This document shows, in pieces, positions 19,854 through 28,306 of a DNA stretch of 64,000 nt. The notes below the pieces were generated by a model, which saw only the letters and a list, made by a program, of their open reading frames with translations, ran no database searches and had not been told where the DNA came from. This stretch comes from Sulfitobacter marinus (GTDB lineage: Bacteria; Pseudomonadota; Alphaproteobacteria; Rhodobacterales; Rhodobacteraceae), in assembly GCF_900116285.1 (NCBI RefSeq), contig NZ_FPAJ01000004.1, positions 62,001 through 126,000 of the forward strand, given 5' to 3'. The translations under genes were made by a program, and so were the position numbers. Every line of letters starts with the position of its first letter. Position 1 is the first letter of the stretch.

Positions 19854-22382
19854 TTACTCTCGGGCGCGTAGCACCTGTGCGGGGCGGGCATTCAACGCTT
19901 TCACGGCAAAGCCGAGCGAGGCGAAGACGGATGCCAAGGCACCACCGACAATAATCAATATGGCCGAGGGCCAGACGACGCTGAACTGTGTTTCCATCAC
20001 GAAACGGCTGATAGCCCAACCGCCCAAGATACCGGCAAGCAACGCAACGGCCCCGGCAAACAGGCCCAATAGCGCGGCACGTAGCAAAAAGCTGATTGCG
20101 ATGGCGCGGCGGGATGCGCCCAACGTTTTCAGCAATGCAGCCTCGTAACGCCGTGCATCTGCGCCTGCCGCAGCCGCACCGATCAATACCAGAAACCCGG
20201 TCAGCAAGGTCGCCGCGGCACCATAGGACGTGGCGGCGGCCAGCCCCGCCAGCACTGCGGCCACACGGTCGATCGCATCGCGCACGCGAATGGCGGTGAT
20301 GTTGGGATAGGCCGTGGCGATATCGCGCAGGATCGCGGCTTCGGCCTCGGGCTTAGCATAGACTGTCGAGATGAATGTATGCGGTGCGCCCTCAAGCGCA
20401 GAGGGATTCATGGTCAGGATAAACCCGATGCCTGCGGTGGAAAAATCAACCTCTTGAAAGCTGGCAATCGTGCCGGTGACGTCACGCCCTAATACATTGA
20501 TGGTCAGGGTGTCGCCGAGGTTCAGGCCGATTTCCTCGGCCTCTTCGGCGGCAAAGCTGATCAGGGGCGGGCCAGTGTAGTCGGGTGCCCACCATTCACC
20601 GGCGGTGATGATGGCGTCGTCGCCGGGTGCTGCGGCATAGGTCACGCCGCGATCACCGCGCACCACCCAGTGGTCGCCTGCCACCTCTTTGGCGGGGCGG
20701 CCATTGATCTGTGTCACCACGCCGCGCAGCATTGGCGCGCTGTCGATGCGGGTGACAGCCGGGTCATCGGTCAGGCGTTTGGTGTAGCCGTCAATCTGGT
20801 CTTTCTGGATGTCGACAAAGAAATAGGATGGCGCGATGTCTGGCAGGTTGCCCGAAATGGCCTGCCGCAAATTGCCATCAATCTGCCCGACCGCTGCCAG
20901 AACCGATAACCCAAGTCCAAGTGACAGTACCACGGTGCTGGCCCCTTCGCCATTACCGCCAATGGCGGTCAGCGCCCAGCGTATTTTTGGATAACCACGC
21001 GCGAATTGGGCCGCCCGCTGCGCAAGAAAACGCACAATAACGGCGGCTAAGGTCAGGATGAGCAGGGCACCGGCAATCCCGCCAAGCGTCCAAAGGGTCA
21101 GCATCCAGCTGCCGTTGAACCAGCCAGCCAGCGTGACCAAAAGCGCGACGGTCAAGGCGATAACGATGATATAGCGCGGAGCAGGGAAGCGCGCGGCCCC
21201 GTCCCACGCATCGCGAAACAGGGTGGCCGCGCGGATGTTTTCGCTGCGGGCAAGCGGCCAGAGTGTAAAGGTAAAGGCTGTGAGCAGACCGTAAATGCCT
21301 GCCTCAATCAGTGGTGTTGGGTAGATGGAAAAGGCTGCAGGAATCGGAAGTCGGGCCGAAATCAACGGCGCGAAAACCAGCGGGGCGACGGCCCCCAGAA
21401 TTACGCCAATGGCGACGCCCAGCAAGGACAGCAACCCAATTTGAATAAAGTAGGTCTGGAAAATCGTAGCGCGGTCCGCACCAAGGGCGCGCAGGGTCGC
21501 GATGACTTCGGTCTTGCCATTGAGATAGGACCGCACGGCGGCTGATACACCCACGCCGCCGACGGCAAGGCCGGACAAGCCGACCAGCACGAGGAACGCA
21601 GTCAGACGTTCGACAAAGCGTGACACGCCGGGGGCACCGTTGCGGGCGTCAGTCCAGCGCATGCCGCTGTTTTCGAACCGCAATTGCGCGGCGGTTTTTA
21701 ACTGATCGAGATTGGTTTCAGGCGGCAAGAGCATCCGGTATTTTGAATTGAACAACGTGCCAGCCGACAGCAACCCCGCGCCATCCAGGCTGTTCGTGCG
21801 CAGCAACGTACGCGGCCCAAGGGCAAAGCCGCTGGCGGCACTGTCCGGTTCTCGCAGGATTAGCGCATTCAGCCGGAATTCCTTGGTGCCAAGTTTGAAC
21901 ACATCACCGGGAGACAGGCCCAACCGGTCGGATAGCGCGCGTTCCATCACCGCACCGGGCAGGCCATCCGTGTCGGCAAGCGCCTGAGCCAGCGGCATTT
22001 CAGGGTCCAGCACCATTGCGCCAACAAGGGGGTAAAGGTCATCCACGCCTTTGATCTGGGTCAGCGCGCGATCAGCGGCGGTGCCATCGCCGACAACAGC
22101 CATGGATCGAAACTCAACGATCTCTGAAACATCCGTGGCCTGCGCGTTGATCCAAGCGCGTTCGTCGTCGGTGGCGAAACGATAGGTGAAATCAAGCTCG
22201 GCTGTGCCACCAAGTAACGCTGCGCCCTCACGCTGCAATCCGCCCTCGATCGCGGATCGTACCGATCCCACAGCGGCGATTGCGGCGACACCTAATGCAA
22301 GACAGGCCAGAAACAGGCGAAACCCCCGCAGCCCCCCACGCATTTCACGGCGGGCAAAGCGGGTCGCAAGCGAAAGGCTCAT
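19854..22382 (-). CDS. ybbP: FtsX-family ABC transporter permease (YbbP-like)
   Basis: Inner-membrane permease of 842 residues with the duplicated FtsX/MacB-type layout: one N-terminal span, a large periplasmic domain, three spans (about 255-385), further spans, a second periplasmic domain, and three C-terminal spans. The first residues MSLSLATRFARREMRGGLRG are typical of YbbP. Its ATG overlaps the stop of the ATPase gene by four bases (ATGA). The pair sits divergent from a tesA-like gene, the same arrangement as ybbA-ybbP/tesA in E. coli. The transported substrate is not known. Confidence 0.88.
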   Translation of the reverse strand: MSLSLATRFARREMRGGLRGFRLFLACLALGVAAIAAVGSVRSAIEGGLQREGAALLGGTAELDFTYRFATDDERAWINAQATDVSEIVEFRSMAVVGDGTAADRALTQIKGVDDLYPLVGAMVLDPEMPLAQALADTDGLPGAVMERALSDRLGLSPGDVFKLGTKEFRLNALILREPDSAASGFALGPRTLLRTNSLDGAGLLSAGTLFNSKYRMLLPPETNLDQLKTAAQLRFENSGMRWTDARNGAPGVSRFVERLTAFLVLVGLSGLAVGGVGVSAAVRSYLNGKTEVIATLRALGADRATIFQTYFIQIGLLSLLGVAIGVILGAVAPLVFAPLISARLPIPAAFSIYPTPLIEAGIYGLLTAFTFTLWPLARSENIRAATLFRDAWDGAARFPAPRYIIVIALTVALLVTLAGWFNGSWMLTLWTLGGIAGALLILTLAAVIVRFLAQRAAQFARGYPKIRWALTAIGGNGEGASTVVLSLGLGLSVLAAVGQIDGNLRQAISGNLPDIAPSYFFVDIQKDQIDGYTKRLTDDPAVTRIDSAPMLRGVVTQINGRPAKEVAGDHWVVRGDRGVTYAAAPGDDAIITAGEWWAPDYTGPPLISFAAEEAEEIGLNLGDTLTINVLGRDVTGTIASFQEVDFSTAGIGFILTMNPSALEGAPHTFISTVYAKPEAEAAILRDIATAYPNITAIRVRDAIDRVAAVLAGLAAATSYGAAATLLTGFLVLIGAAAAGADARRYEAALLKTLGASRRAIAISFLLRAALLGLFAGAVALLAGILGGWAISRFVMETQFSVVWPSAILIIVGGALASVFASLGFAVKALNARPAQVLRARE

Positions 22383-23047
22383 ACGATGCGCCCGTCGGTC
22401 AGGGTTACGATCCGGTCACAGCGCGCGGCCAGATCGTCGGAATGGGTAACCAGCACCAGCGTCGCACCGTGCTTTTCGCGCAGATCAAACAACAGGTCCA
22501 TGATTGCGGCCCCGTTTGTGCTGTCCAGATTGCCGGTGGGTTCATCGGCCAGCAAAATCGCAGGACGGGGGGCCGAGGCGCGGGCAAGGGCGACCCGTTG
22601 TTGTTCGCCGCCAGACATCTGTGCGGGGTAATGGTTCAACCGATGCCCAAGGCCCACCGCGATCAATTCTGCTTCTGCCCGCTCGAATGCATCGGCAACG
22701 CCGTTCAACTCGAGAGGGGTTGCGACATTTTCCAGCGCGGTCATGGTGGGGATCAGGTGGAAGGACTGAAATACGATGCCCATACGTCCGCGCCGGAACT
22801 TGGCCAGACCGTCTTCGCTCATCGCCGTCAGGTTCTGGCCCAAGGAGCGTACGGTGCCGCCGGTTGCCTTTTCAAGCCCGCCCATGACCATCAGCAGCGA
22901 TGATTTGCCAGACCCGGAGGGGCCAGTCAGCGCAACCGTTTGACCTTGTGCAACATCCAAAGTGATCCCATGTAAGATATCGACCTCTCCGGCGTTGCCA
23001 TTCAATTGTAAAGACGCATCTTGTAGTTGGAACACGGGGTCGGTCAT
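22379..23047 (-). CDS. ybbA: ABC transporter ATP-binding protein (YbbA/LolD-like)
   Basis: ATPase of the YbbA-YbbP exporter, 222 residues from the ATG at 23047 (MTDPVFQLQDASLQL). Walker A is GPSGSGKSS, the signature MSGGEQQR, and Walker B ILLADEP followed by TGNLDS; the short LolD/MacB-type chain lacks extra domains. The frame extends upstream to 23239, but that region belongs to the divergent esterase gene, so the later start is used. Overlaps the permease start by four bases. Confidence 0.92.
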   Translation of the reverse strand: MTDPVFQLQDASLQLNGNAGEVDILHGITLDVAQGQTVALTGPSGSGKSSLLMVMGGLEKATGGTVRSLGQNLTAMSEDGLAKFRRGRMGIVFQSFHLIPTMTALENVATPLELNGVADAFERAEAELIAVGLGHRLNHYPAQMSGGEQQRVALARASAPRPAILLADEPTGNLDSTNGAAIMDLLFDLREKHGATLVLVTHSDDLAARCDRIVTLTDGRIV

Positions 23048-23095
23048 TGGGCTGCCTTTTTTTGGGTCGTCCCTGTTGGATATGGAGTTTTCGCA

Positions 23096-23743
23096 ATGAT
23101 GCACAAGGTTATGGCTGGCATTGTTATGGTTTTTGCAGGCCCTGCGGTCGCGGAGCATATTGTAATAGCGGCATTGGGTGACAGTCTGACGCAGGGATAT
23201 GGCCTGCCCATCGAGGATGGGTTGGTGCCACAATTGCAAACCTGGCTGGACCAGAATGGCGCAGATGTAACGCTGGTGAATGCGGGCGTGTCGGGTGATA
23301 CGACGGCAGGCGGGCTAAGCCGTGTTGGTTGGACCCTGACGCCTGATGTGGACGGAATGATCGTGGCGCTTGGCGGCAATGATGTGCTGCGCGGGCTGGA
23401 TCCTGCGGTAAGCCGGGCCAATATCGACGGTATTTTGGAAGCCGCCAAAGGGGCCGATGTCGAAGTTTTACTGGTCGGAATGACCGCACCGGGGAACTAT
23501 GGGCCCGATTATAAGTCAGCGTTTGATGCATTTTACCCCGAGCTGGCGGCCCAATATGACGCAGAATTCCTGAACAGCTTTTTCGCAGGTTTGGCCGTCG
23601 ACGGAGAAATGCCAGAGTTGTCACAGGCGCAAGCGTTCTTTCAGCCCGACGGGGTGCACCCCAACAAGCAAGGCGTGGCGAAAATCGTAACCGCAATGGG
23701 GCCAAAGGTTCTGGCGCTGATCGAAGATATCAAAGCAAACTAG
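23096..23743 (+). CDS. tesA: SGNH/GDSL esterase, TesA-like arylesterase/thioesterase I
   Basis: Periplasmic serine esterase acting on acyl-CoA, aryl esters or lysophospholipids in this family. The 215 residues begin with a short signal peptide (MMHKVMAGIVMVFAGPAVA), then block I ALGDSLTQGYG with the nucleophile Ser, the GGND block in VALGGNDVLRG, and the catalytic Asp/His pair in DGVHPNKQG. The start at 23096 has a GGAG site eight bases upstream; an earlier frame opening at 23027 overlaps the divergent ATPase gene. Only 48 bases separate the two starts. Confidence 0.92.
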   Translation: MMHKVMAGIVMVFAGPAVAEHIVIAALGDSLTQGYGLPIEDGLVPQLQTWLDQNGADVTLVNAGVSGDTTAGGLSRVGWTLTPDVDGMIVALGGNDVLRGLDPAVSRANIDGILEAAKGADVEVLLVGMTAPGNYGPDYKSAFDAFYPELAAQYDAEFLNSFFAGLAVDGEMPELSQAQAFFQPDGVHPNKQGVAKIVTAMGPKVLALIEDIKAN

Positions 23744-23745
23744 AA

Positions 23746-23763
23746 CGGGCACCGAAGTGCCCG
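23746..23763. terminator. Hairpin between tesA and csp
   Basis: CGGGCAC (23746-23752) pairs with GTGCCCG (23757-23763) across a four-base loop, three bases after the tesA stop and downstream of the convergent csp gene. The U-tract is weak on both sides, so it may be a modest bidirectional terminator. Confidence 0.5.
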
Positions 23764-23791
23764 CAATTGTCTTGATATAAACCCGCCAGAT

Positions 23792-23998
23792 TTAGGCGAG
23801 GGCGATGTTGCCTGCGCTTTCGCGACCATCACGGCCATCTTCGATGTCGAATGTCACCTTTTGGTTGTCCGCCAGACCCGTCAGGCCTGCGCGTTCTACC
23901 GCTGAGATGTGAACAAAGATGTCCTTGCCGCCGCCATCCGGTGCGATAAATCCATAACCTTTGGTTGTGTTAAACCATTTTACGGTGCCAGTTGCCAT
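23792..23998 (-). CDS. Cold-shock domain protein, copy 1
   Basis: A 68-residue single-domain nucleic-acid chaperone. RNP1 is KGYGFIAP and RNP2 is IFVHISAVE, with the N-terminus [15 protein letters not shown] frame extension to 24157 lies in the long 5' leader and is not the start. It is identical at 63 of 68 positions to the second csp gene at 35933-36139, which has the same orientation. The roughly 280 bases up to preT hold its leader and promoter plus the preT operator. Confidence 0.95.
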   Translation of the reverse strand: MATGTVKWFNTTKGYGFIAPDGGGKDIFVHISAVERAGLTGLADNQKVTFDIEDGRDGRESAGNIALA

Positions 23999-24209
23999 GA
24001 CCCGTTTCTCCTGTCTTTGGGCTGCCCGCATTATGCGGCAGCGTGGCTCGGTCATAACTTGATCGAACCGTGGCCAAAGCCGAAGAGGTCGAAAGTTTTT
24101 CGCGTCGCACGAGAATAATGCCGGTAGCCTTTCTAAAATCAAGAGTTTTTGTCGCATAACGCCCTATCAGCGGGCAGTTGCGCATGAAATTTCACAACTT
24201 TGAAATAAT

Positions 24210-24225
24210 TTTACCAGTTGATAAA
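24210..24225. promoter_or_regulatory. Putative RutR-type operator upstream of preT
   Basis: TTTACCAGTTGATAAA is a near-perfect inverted repeat 55 bases upstream of the preT start. It matches the perfect palindrome at 28250-28265 (TTTACCAAATGGTAAA) at 13 of 16 positions and resembles the E. coli RutR box TTGACCANNTGGTCAA. Confidence 0.6.
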
Positions 24226-24280
24226 AAAATCATTCCGTGTGAGCGTTCTGATACCCAAAAGTGACAGCAGAGGTGTATCA

Positions 24281-25603
24281 ATGTCGGAAAAGATGTTTGA
24301 ACCGGGCATTACGGCCGGACGGTTAGAGGCTTCTGCCTATGCAGATCAGTTTTCTGACCTTCACCCCCCTCTTGACCTGCACGAGGCATTGGTTGCGGCA
24401 GATCGCTGTTATTTCTGTCATGATGCGCCCTGCATCACCGCATGTCCGACGGATATCGATATCCCGCTATTCATCCGGCAGATTGCAACGGGCACACCCG
24501 ATGCAGCCGCCAAGACGATCCTAAGCCAGAACATCATGGGCGGCATGTGCGCCCGCGTATGCCCGACCGAGCAGCTGTGCGAAGAAGCCTGCGTGCGCGA
24601 AATTGCCGAAGGTAAGCCTGTGAAAATCGGCGAACTGCAACGCTTTGCAACGGATCACTTACAACAGCAAGGCAAACACCCGTTTGAACGCGCGGCCCCC
24701 ACGGGCAAACGTGTCGCGGTTGTGGGCGCGGGGCCCGCAGGCCTGTCATGCGCGCACCGTCTGGCGATGATGGGGCATGACGTCGCTGTACATGATGCGC
24801 GGCCCAAGCCCGGCGGGCTGAACGAATACGGAATTGCCAGCTATAAGACGCCAAACGGTTTCGCGCAGGCCGAAGTGGACTGGCTGATGCAGATTGGTGG
24901 GATCACGATGCAGACCGGATCCACCTTGGGGGCAGAGATTACCCTAGAGGGTCTTAGGGCTGACTATGACGCTGTGTTTCTTGGTATGGGTTTGGGCGGT
25001 GTAAATGCCCTCGGCGCTGTCGGCGAGGATAAGGCCGGGGTCCTAGACGCCGTCGATTTCATTGCGGATCTGCGTCAGGCCAGCGATATGGCTCAGGTAC
25101 CTATCGGTCGCGATGTGGTGGTGATCGGCGGTGGTATGACCGCGATTGATGCCGCAGTTCAGGCCAAGCTGTTGGGCGCGTTGAACGTGACGCTGGTGTA
25201 TCGCCGCGGTCGTGACCGGATGAACGCAAGCGTGTTTGAACAGGACCTCGCCGCGTCAAAGGGGGTACGGATTGTGACCAATGCGGTGCCGGTCGCGGTG
25301 CATGGGAACGGTGCCGTGCGCGAGATCGAGTTCGAATATGTCGACGCCGATATGCAAGGCACGGGGCAGATGCTGCGGCTGGCCGCCGATCAGGTGTTCA
25401 AGGCTATTGGTCAAACGTTGCAAGGCGATGCATTGCCAGCCCTTGAGGGGCGCAAGATCAAGGTCGATGCCGAGGGACGCACCAGTGTTGCAGGGGTCTG
25501 GGCGGGCGGAGATTGCGCCAGCGGCGGCGACGATCTGACCGTGACCGCCGTTGCCGAAGGGCGCGACGCTGCGATGGACATTCACAAGACATTGGTGGGT
25601 TGA
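24281..25603 (+). CDS. preT: NAD-dependent dihydropyrimidine dehydrogenase subunit PreT
   Basis: Flavin subunit that passes electrons between NAD(H) and PreA during reduction of uracil and thymine. The 440 residues start MSEKMFEPGITAGRLEA after an AGAGG site; the open frame from 24218 includes the putative operator and is rejected as the start. The N-terminal iron-sulfur region has CYFCHDAPCITACPTD and CARVCPTEQLCEEAC, followed by an FAD-binding Rossmann fold (VAVVGAGPAGLSCAHR) and an NAD(P)-binding fold (VVVIGGGMTAIDAAV). The layout is like glutamate synthase small chain, but the adjacent preA fixes the role. PreA follows after 22 bases. Confidence 0.93.
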   Translation: MSEKMFEPGITAGRLEASAYADQFSDLHPPLDLHEALVAADRCYFCHDAPCITACPTDIDIPLFIRQIATGTPDAAAKTILSQNIMGGMCARVCPTEQLCEEACVREIAEGKPVKIGELQRFATDHLQQQGKHPFERAAPTGKRVAVVGAGPAGLSCAHRLAMMGHDVAVHDARPKPGGLNEYGIASYKTPNGFAQAEVDWLMQIGGITMQTGSTLGAEITLEGLRADYDAVFLGMGLGGVNALGAVGEDKAGVLDAVDFIADLRQASDMAQVPIGRDVVVIGGGMTAIDAAVQAKLLGALNVTLVYRRGRDRMNASVFEQDLAASKGVRIVTNAVPVAVHGNGAVREIEFEYVDADMQGTGQMLRLAADQVFKAIGQTLQGDALPALEGRKIKVDAEGRTSVAGVWAGGDCASGGDDLTVTAVAEGRDAAMDIHKTLVG

Positions 25604-25625
25604 GCCACCCGAGGGGAGAACGCAA

Positions 25626-26927
25626 ATGGCGGATCTAAGAAGCGAATTCGTAGGGATCAAAAGCCCAAACCCATTCTGGCTGGCGTCAGCGCCGCCAACC
25701 GACAAAGAATACAACGTGCGCCGCGCCTTTGAGGCCGGCTGGGGCGGTGTGGTCTGGAAAACGCTGGGCATTGATCCGGCGGTGGTGAACGTCAATGGGC
25801 CACGATACGGCGCAATTTATGGCGCTGACCGTCGGTTGTTGGGGTTAAACAACATCGAACTGATCACCGACCGTCCCTTGGAGCTGAACCTACAGGAAAT
25901 CAAAACTGTCAAACGTGACTATCCGGATCGCGCCATGGTGGTGTCGCTGATGGTCCCTTGTGAAGAGGAACCGTGGAAATACATTCTGCCCTTGGTTGAA
26001 GAAACCGGCGCTGACGGGGTCGAGCTGAACTTTGGCTGCCCGCATGGGATGTCCGAACGCGGCATGGGCGCGGCGGTGGGGCAGGTGCCGGAATATATTG
26101 AAATGGTCACCCGTTGGGTCAAGGCCAGTACGCGCATGCCGGTCATCGTCAAGCTGACGCCAAACATCGCCGATATTCGCAAACCCGCCGAGGCGGCGCA
26201 GCGTGGCGGGGCTGATGCGGTCAGTCTGATCAACACCATCAATTCGATCACCTCGGTGGATTTGGATTTGTTCGCGCCAGAACCCACAATTGACGGCAAG
26301 GGCGCGCATGGCGGCTATTGCGGTCCGGCGGTCAAACCAATTGCGTTGAATATGGTTGCTGAAATCGCCCGCGATCCGGGTCTGGCCAAGATGCCGATCA
26401 GCGGGATTGGTGGTGTCACCACATGGCGCGATGCGGCGGAATTCATCGCCCTTGGCGCTGGCAATGTGCAGGTGTGTACTGCGGCCATGACATACGGGTT
26501 CAAGATCGTCCAAGAGATGATCAGCGGTCTGTCTGAGTATATGGATGAAAAAGACATGACTTCGATCGACCAATTGGTCCGCAAAGCGGTGCCAAATGTG
26601 ACCGACTGGAATCAGTTAAACCTGAACTATATCGCCAAGGCCAAGATCAATCAGGACCTGTGCATTTCTTGTGGTCGATGCTTTGCTGCGTGCGAAGATA
26701 CATCGCATCAGGCGATCGCAATGGACGACGATCGCGTTTTCTCCGTCATTGATGATGAATGTGTCGCCTGCAATCTATGCGTCAATGTTTGTCCGGTCGA
26801 AGAATGTATCACAATGGAGGCCATGACCCCCGGAGTTACCGATCCACGTACTGGAAAAACTGTTGAACCTCACTATGCCAATTGGACAACGCATCCCAAC
26901 AACCCGGCCGCAACTGCGGCTGAGTAG
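25626..26927 (+). CDS. preA: NAD-dependent dihydropyrimidine dehydrogenase subunit PreA
   Basis: Catalytic FMN and iron-sulfur subunit that reduces uracil or thymine, first step of reductive pyrimidine degradation. The 433 residues form a dihydroorotate dehydrogenase-like barrel. The active-site cysteine is C138 in NFGCPHGMSERGMG, equivalent to the catalytic Cys of mammalian DPD. The C-terminus carries two 4Fe-4S motifs, CISCGRCFAAC and CVACNLCVNVCP. The start at 25626 follows GAGGGGAGAACGCAA. It forms an operon with preT. Confidence 0.95.
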   Translation: MADLRSEFVGIKSPNPFWLASAPPTDKEYNVRRAFEAGWGGVVWKTLGIDPAVVNVNGPRYGAIYGADRRLLGLNNIELITDRPLELNLQEIKTVKRDYPDRAMVVSLMVPCEEEPWKYILPLVEETGADGVELNFGCPHGMSERGMGAAVGQVPEYIEMVTRWVKASTRMPVIVKLTPNIADIRKPAEAAQRGGADAVSLINTINSITSVDLDLFAPEPTIDGKGAHGGYCGPAVKPIALNMVAEIARDPGLAKMPISGIGGVTTWRDAAEFIALGAGNVQVCTAAMTYGFKIVQEMISGLSEYMDEKDMTSIDQLVRKAVPNVTDWNQLNLNYIAKAKINQDLCISCGRCFAACEDTSHQAIAMDDDRVFSVIDDECVACNLCVNVCPVEECITMEAMTPGVTDPRTGKTVEPHYANWTTHPNNPAATAAE

Positions 26928-26933
26928 CAGATC

Positions 26934-27404
26934 TTAGGTTGGCCGGCTGTTCTTGAACTTCAGCAGAATGTCTGCAGTCGGGATAGGCAGCGGGCCCTCG
27001 GCTTTGGGCAGAGTCGTCTGCAATGATTCAGATCCTCTATCCGGCTCGGACGCATTGTATTTGAAATCTGACAAAACGACATTGCCTGTCTCTTTGGTTG
27101 CTTCACGCACGTTTTCGTCGGCCTGTTTTTGGCTGGCGGCTTCGGCCTTTGCATCAACCACAGATTTGGCAGAGGCATTGGACGGTGCCGTGTCGATGAT
27201 TTTTATCCATGCACGGGTATCATCTTGAGACTTCCGGCCCGTGTTGGCACCGTTGTCTTCGGATGCGACGCTATCCCCGCTTGAAGACGATGACGACACC
27301 GGTGCAATATCTGGCGGCGGATTTGCCGCGCTGATCGACGTTTGAGCCGGGGCCGAATGATGTTGAGGCGGTAGCAAAGTGCTGACAGTTGAGATAGATG
27401 CCAT
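26934..27404 (-). CDS. Hypothetical protein, low-complexity
   Basis: A 156-residue protein I do not recognise. The first 60 residues are rich in Ser, Ala and Pro and probably disordered (SSSSSSGDSVASE). The middle is Ala/Lys/Glu-rich and likely helical (SAKSVVDAKAEAASQKQAD), and the C-terminus is LPIPTADILLKFKNSRPT. There is no signal peptide or membrane span. A good ribosome site (AGGAG) precedes the ATG, which supports real translation. It sits convergent to preA inside the pyrimidine locus, but nothing ties it functionally to that pathway. Confidence 0.6.
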   Translation of the reverse strand: MASISTVSTLLPPQHHSAPAQTSISAANPPPDIAPVSSSSSSGDSVASEDNGANTGRKSQDDTRAWIKIIDTAPSNASAKSVVDAKAEAASQKQADENVREATKETGNVVLSDFKYNASEPDRGSESLQTTLPKAEGPLPIPTADILLKFKNSRPT

Positions 27405-27516
27405 TTTCCGTACTCCTATATAACAAGGTTAAAGTTGCCCGCCACCACGCAGTAACTAATTATCAGCCTGTCTTAATCAGACATCAAAATCACCTGTTAT
27501 TTGAGAAGTCGGTTAA

Positions 27517-28140
27517 TCAAGTATTGATACAAAGCATCCTGCCGAACATCTCGCGCAAATGCTGTGATGCTGTGTCGTGAGAGCCAAGCCCGTCGCCCAG
27601 AAGCACATTTACCTGAGCTTCGAAGTCCGCATAATGTTGTGTCGTTGCCCAGATCGAAAAGATCAGATGTTGTGGGCTAATATCAGCAATTTTACCGGCT
27701 TTTGCCCAACCTGCGATCACCGCACATTTTTGGTCAAACAACGGTTTTAACTCACTATGCAAATTCGGGCCGATGCGGGGGGCACCTTGTAAGATTTCAC
27801 CGGCAAACAAACGGCTCTCGCGTGGTAAGTCGCGGGCCATATCCAGTTTGCGCTGCACGTAATCCAAAATCTCGGTCTTTGGATCGCCATCCGCATCCAG
27901 TTCAACCAGAGGATCCAGCCATGTTTCCATCAACTGGCTTAGAAGCGTCAGGTGGATCTGCTCCTTGCCTTGAAAGTAATAGAGGATATTCGGCTTGCTC
28001 AGACCGGCTTCGGCGGCGATCTGATCAAGGGTGGCCCCTCGATACCCATACTGTGAAAATACGTTCAGTGCGGCGTCCAGGATGACACGGCGGTTGCGCA
28101 TTTGAATGCGGCTTGGTTTTTTGGGGGCACCGTCGGGCAA
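27517..28140 (-). CDS. rutR: TetR-family regulator, RutR-like
   Basis: DNA-binding repressor of pyrimidine catabolism. The 207 residues have an N-terminal TetR helix-turn-helix (ALNVFSQYGYRGATLDQIAAEAGLSKPNILYYF) and a C-terminal YcdC/RutR-type ligand domain. Stretches such as SRLFAGEILQGAP and PQHLIFSIWATTQHYADF closely parallel E. coli RutR, which responds to uracil and thymine. It is divergent from the ureidopropionase-like gene, and a perfect 16-bp palindrome lies between them, suggesting autoregulation plus control of the catabolic genes. That it senses the same ligand is inference. Confidence 0.88.
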   Translation of the reverse strand: MPDGAPKKPSRIQMRNRRVILDAALNVFSQYGYRGATLDQIAAEAGLSKPNILYYFQGKEQIHLTLLSQLMETWLDPLVELDADGDPKTEILDYVQRKLDMARDLPRESRLFAGEILQGAPRIGPNLHSELKPLFDQKCAVIAGWAKAGKIADISPQHLIFSIWATTQHYADFEAQVNVLLGDGLGSHDTASQHLREMFGRMLCINT

Positions 28141-28249
28141 GGCGGATCTCTTTCTGCATCTGTGCCTGAAAAATCAGCATGCGCACTGGCATACATGGAT
28201 TCTCTTGAAAGCATTTCTTGACAGTTACAAGCCTAACCGCAATCGTGGA

Positions 28250-28265
28250 TTTACCAAATGGTAAA
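28250..28265. promoter_or_regulatory. Putative RutR-type operator
   Basis: Perfect palindrome TTTACCAAATGGTAAA between the divergent rutR-like gene and the amidohydrolase gene, 41 bases before the latter's ATG. It has the same architecture as the E. coli RutR box. Confidence 0.7.
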
Positions 28266-28306
28266 AATTTTGTGATGCGCAAGCTAGTCTGAATGAGGAG
28301 CCCGCT

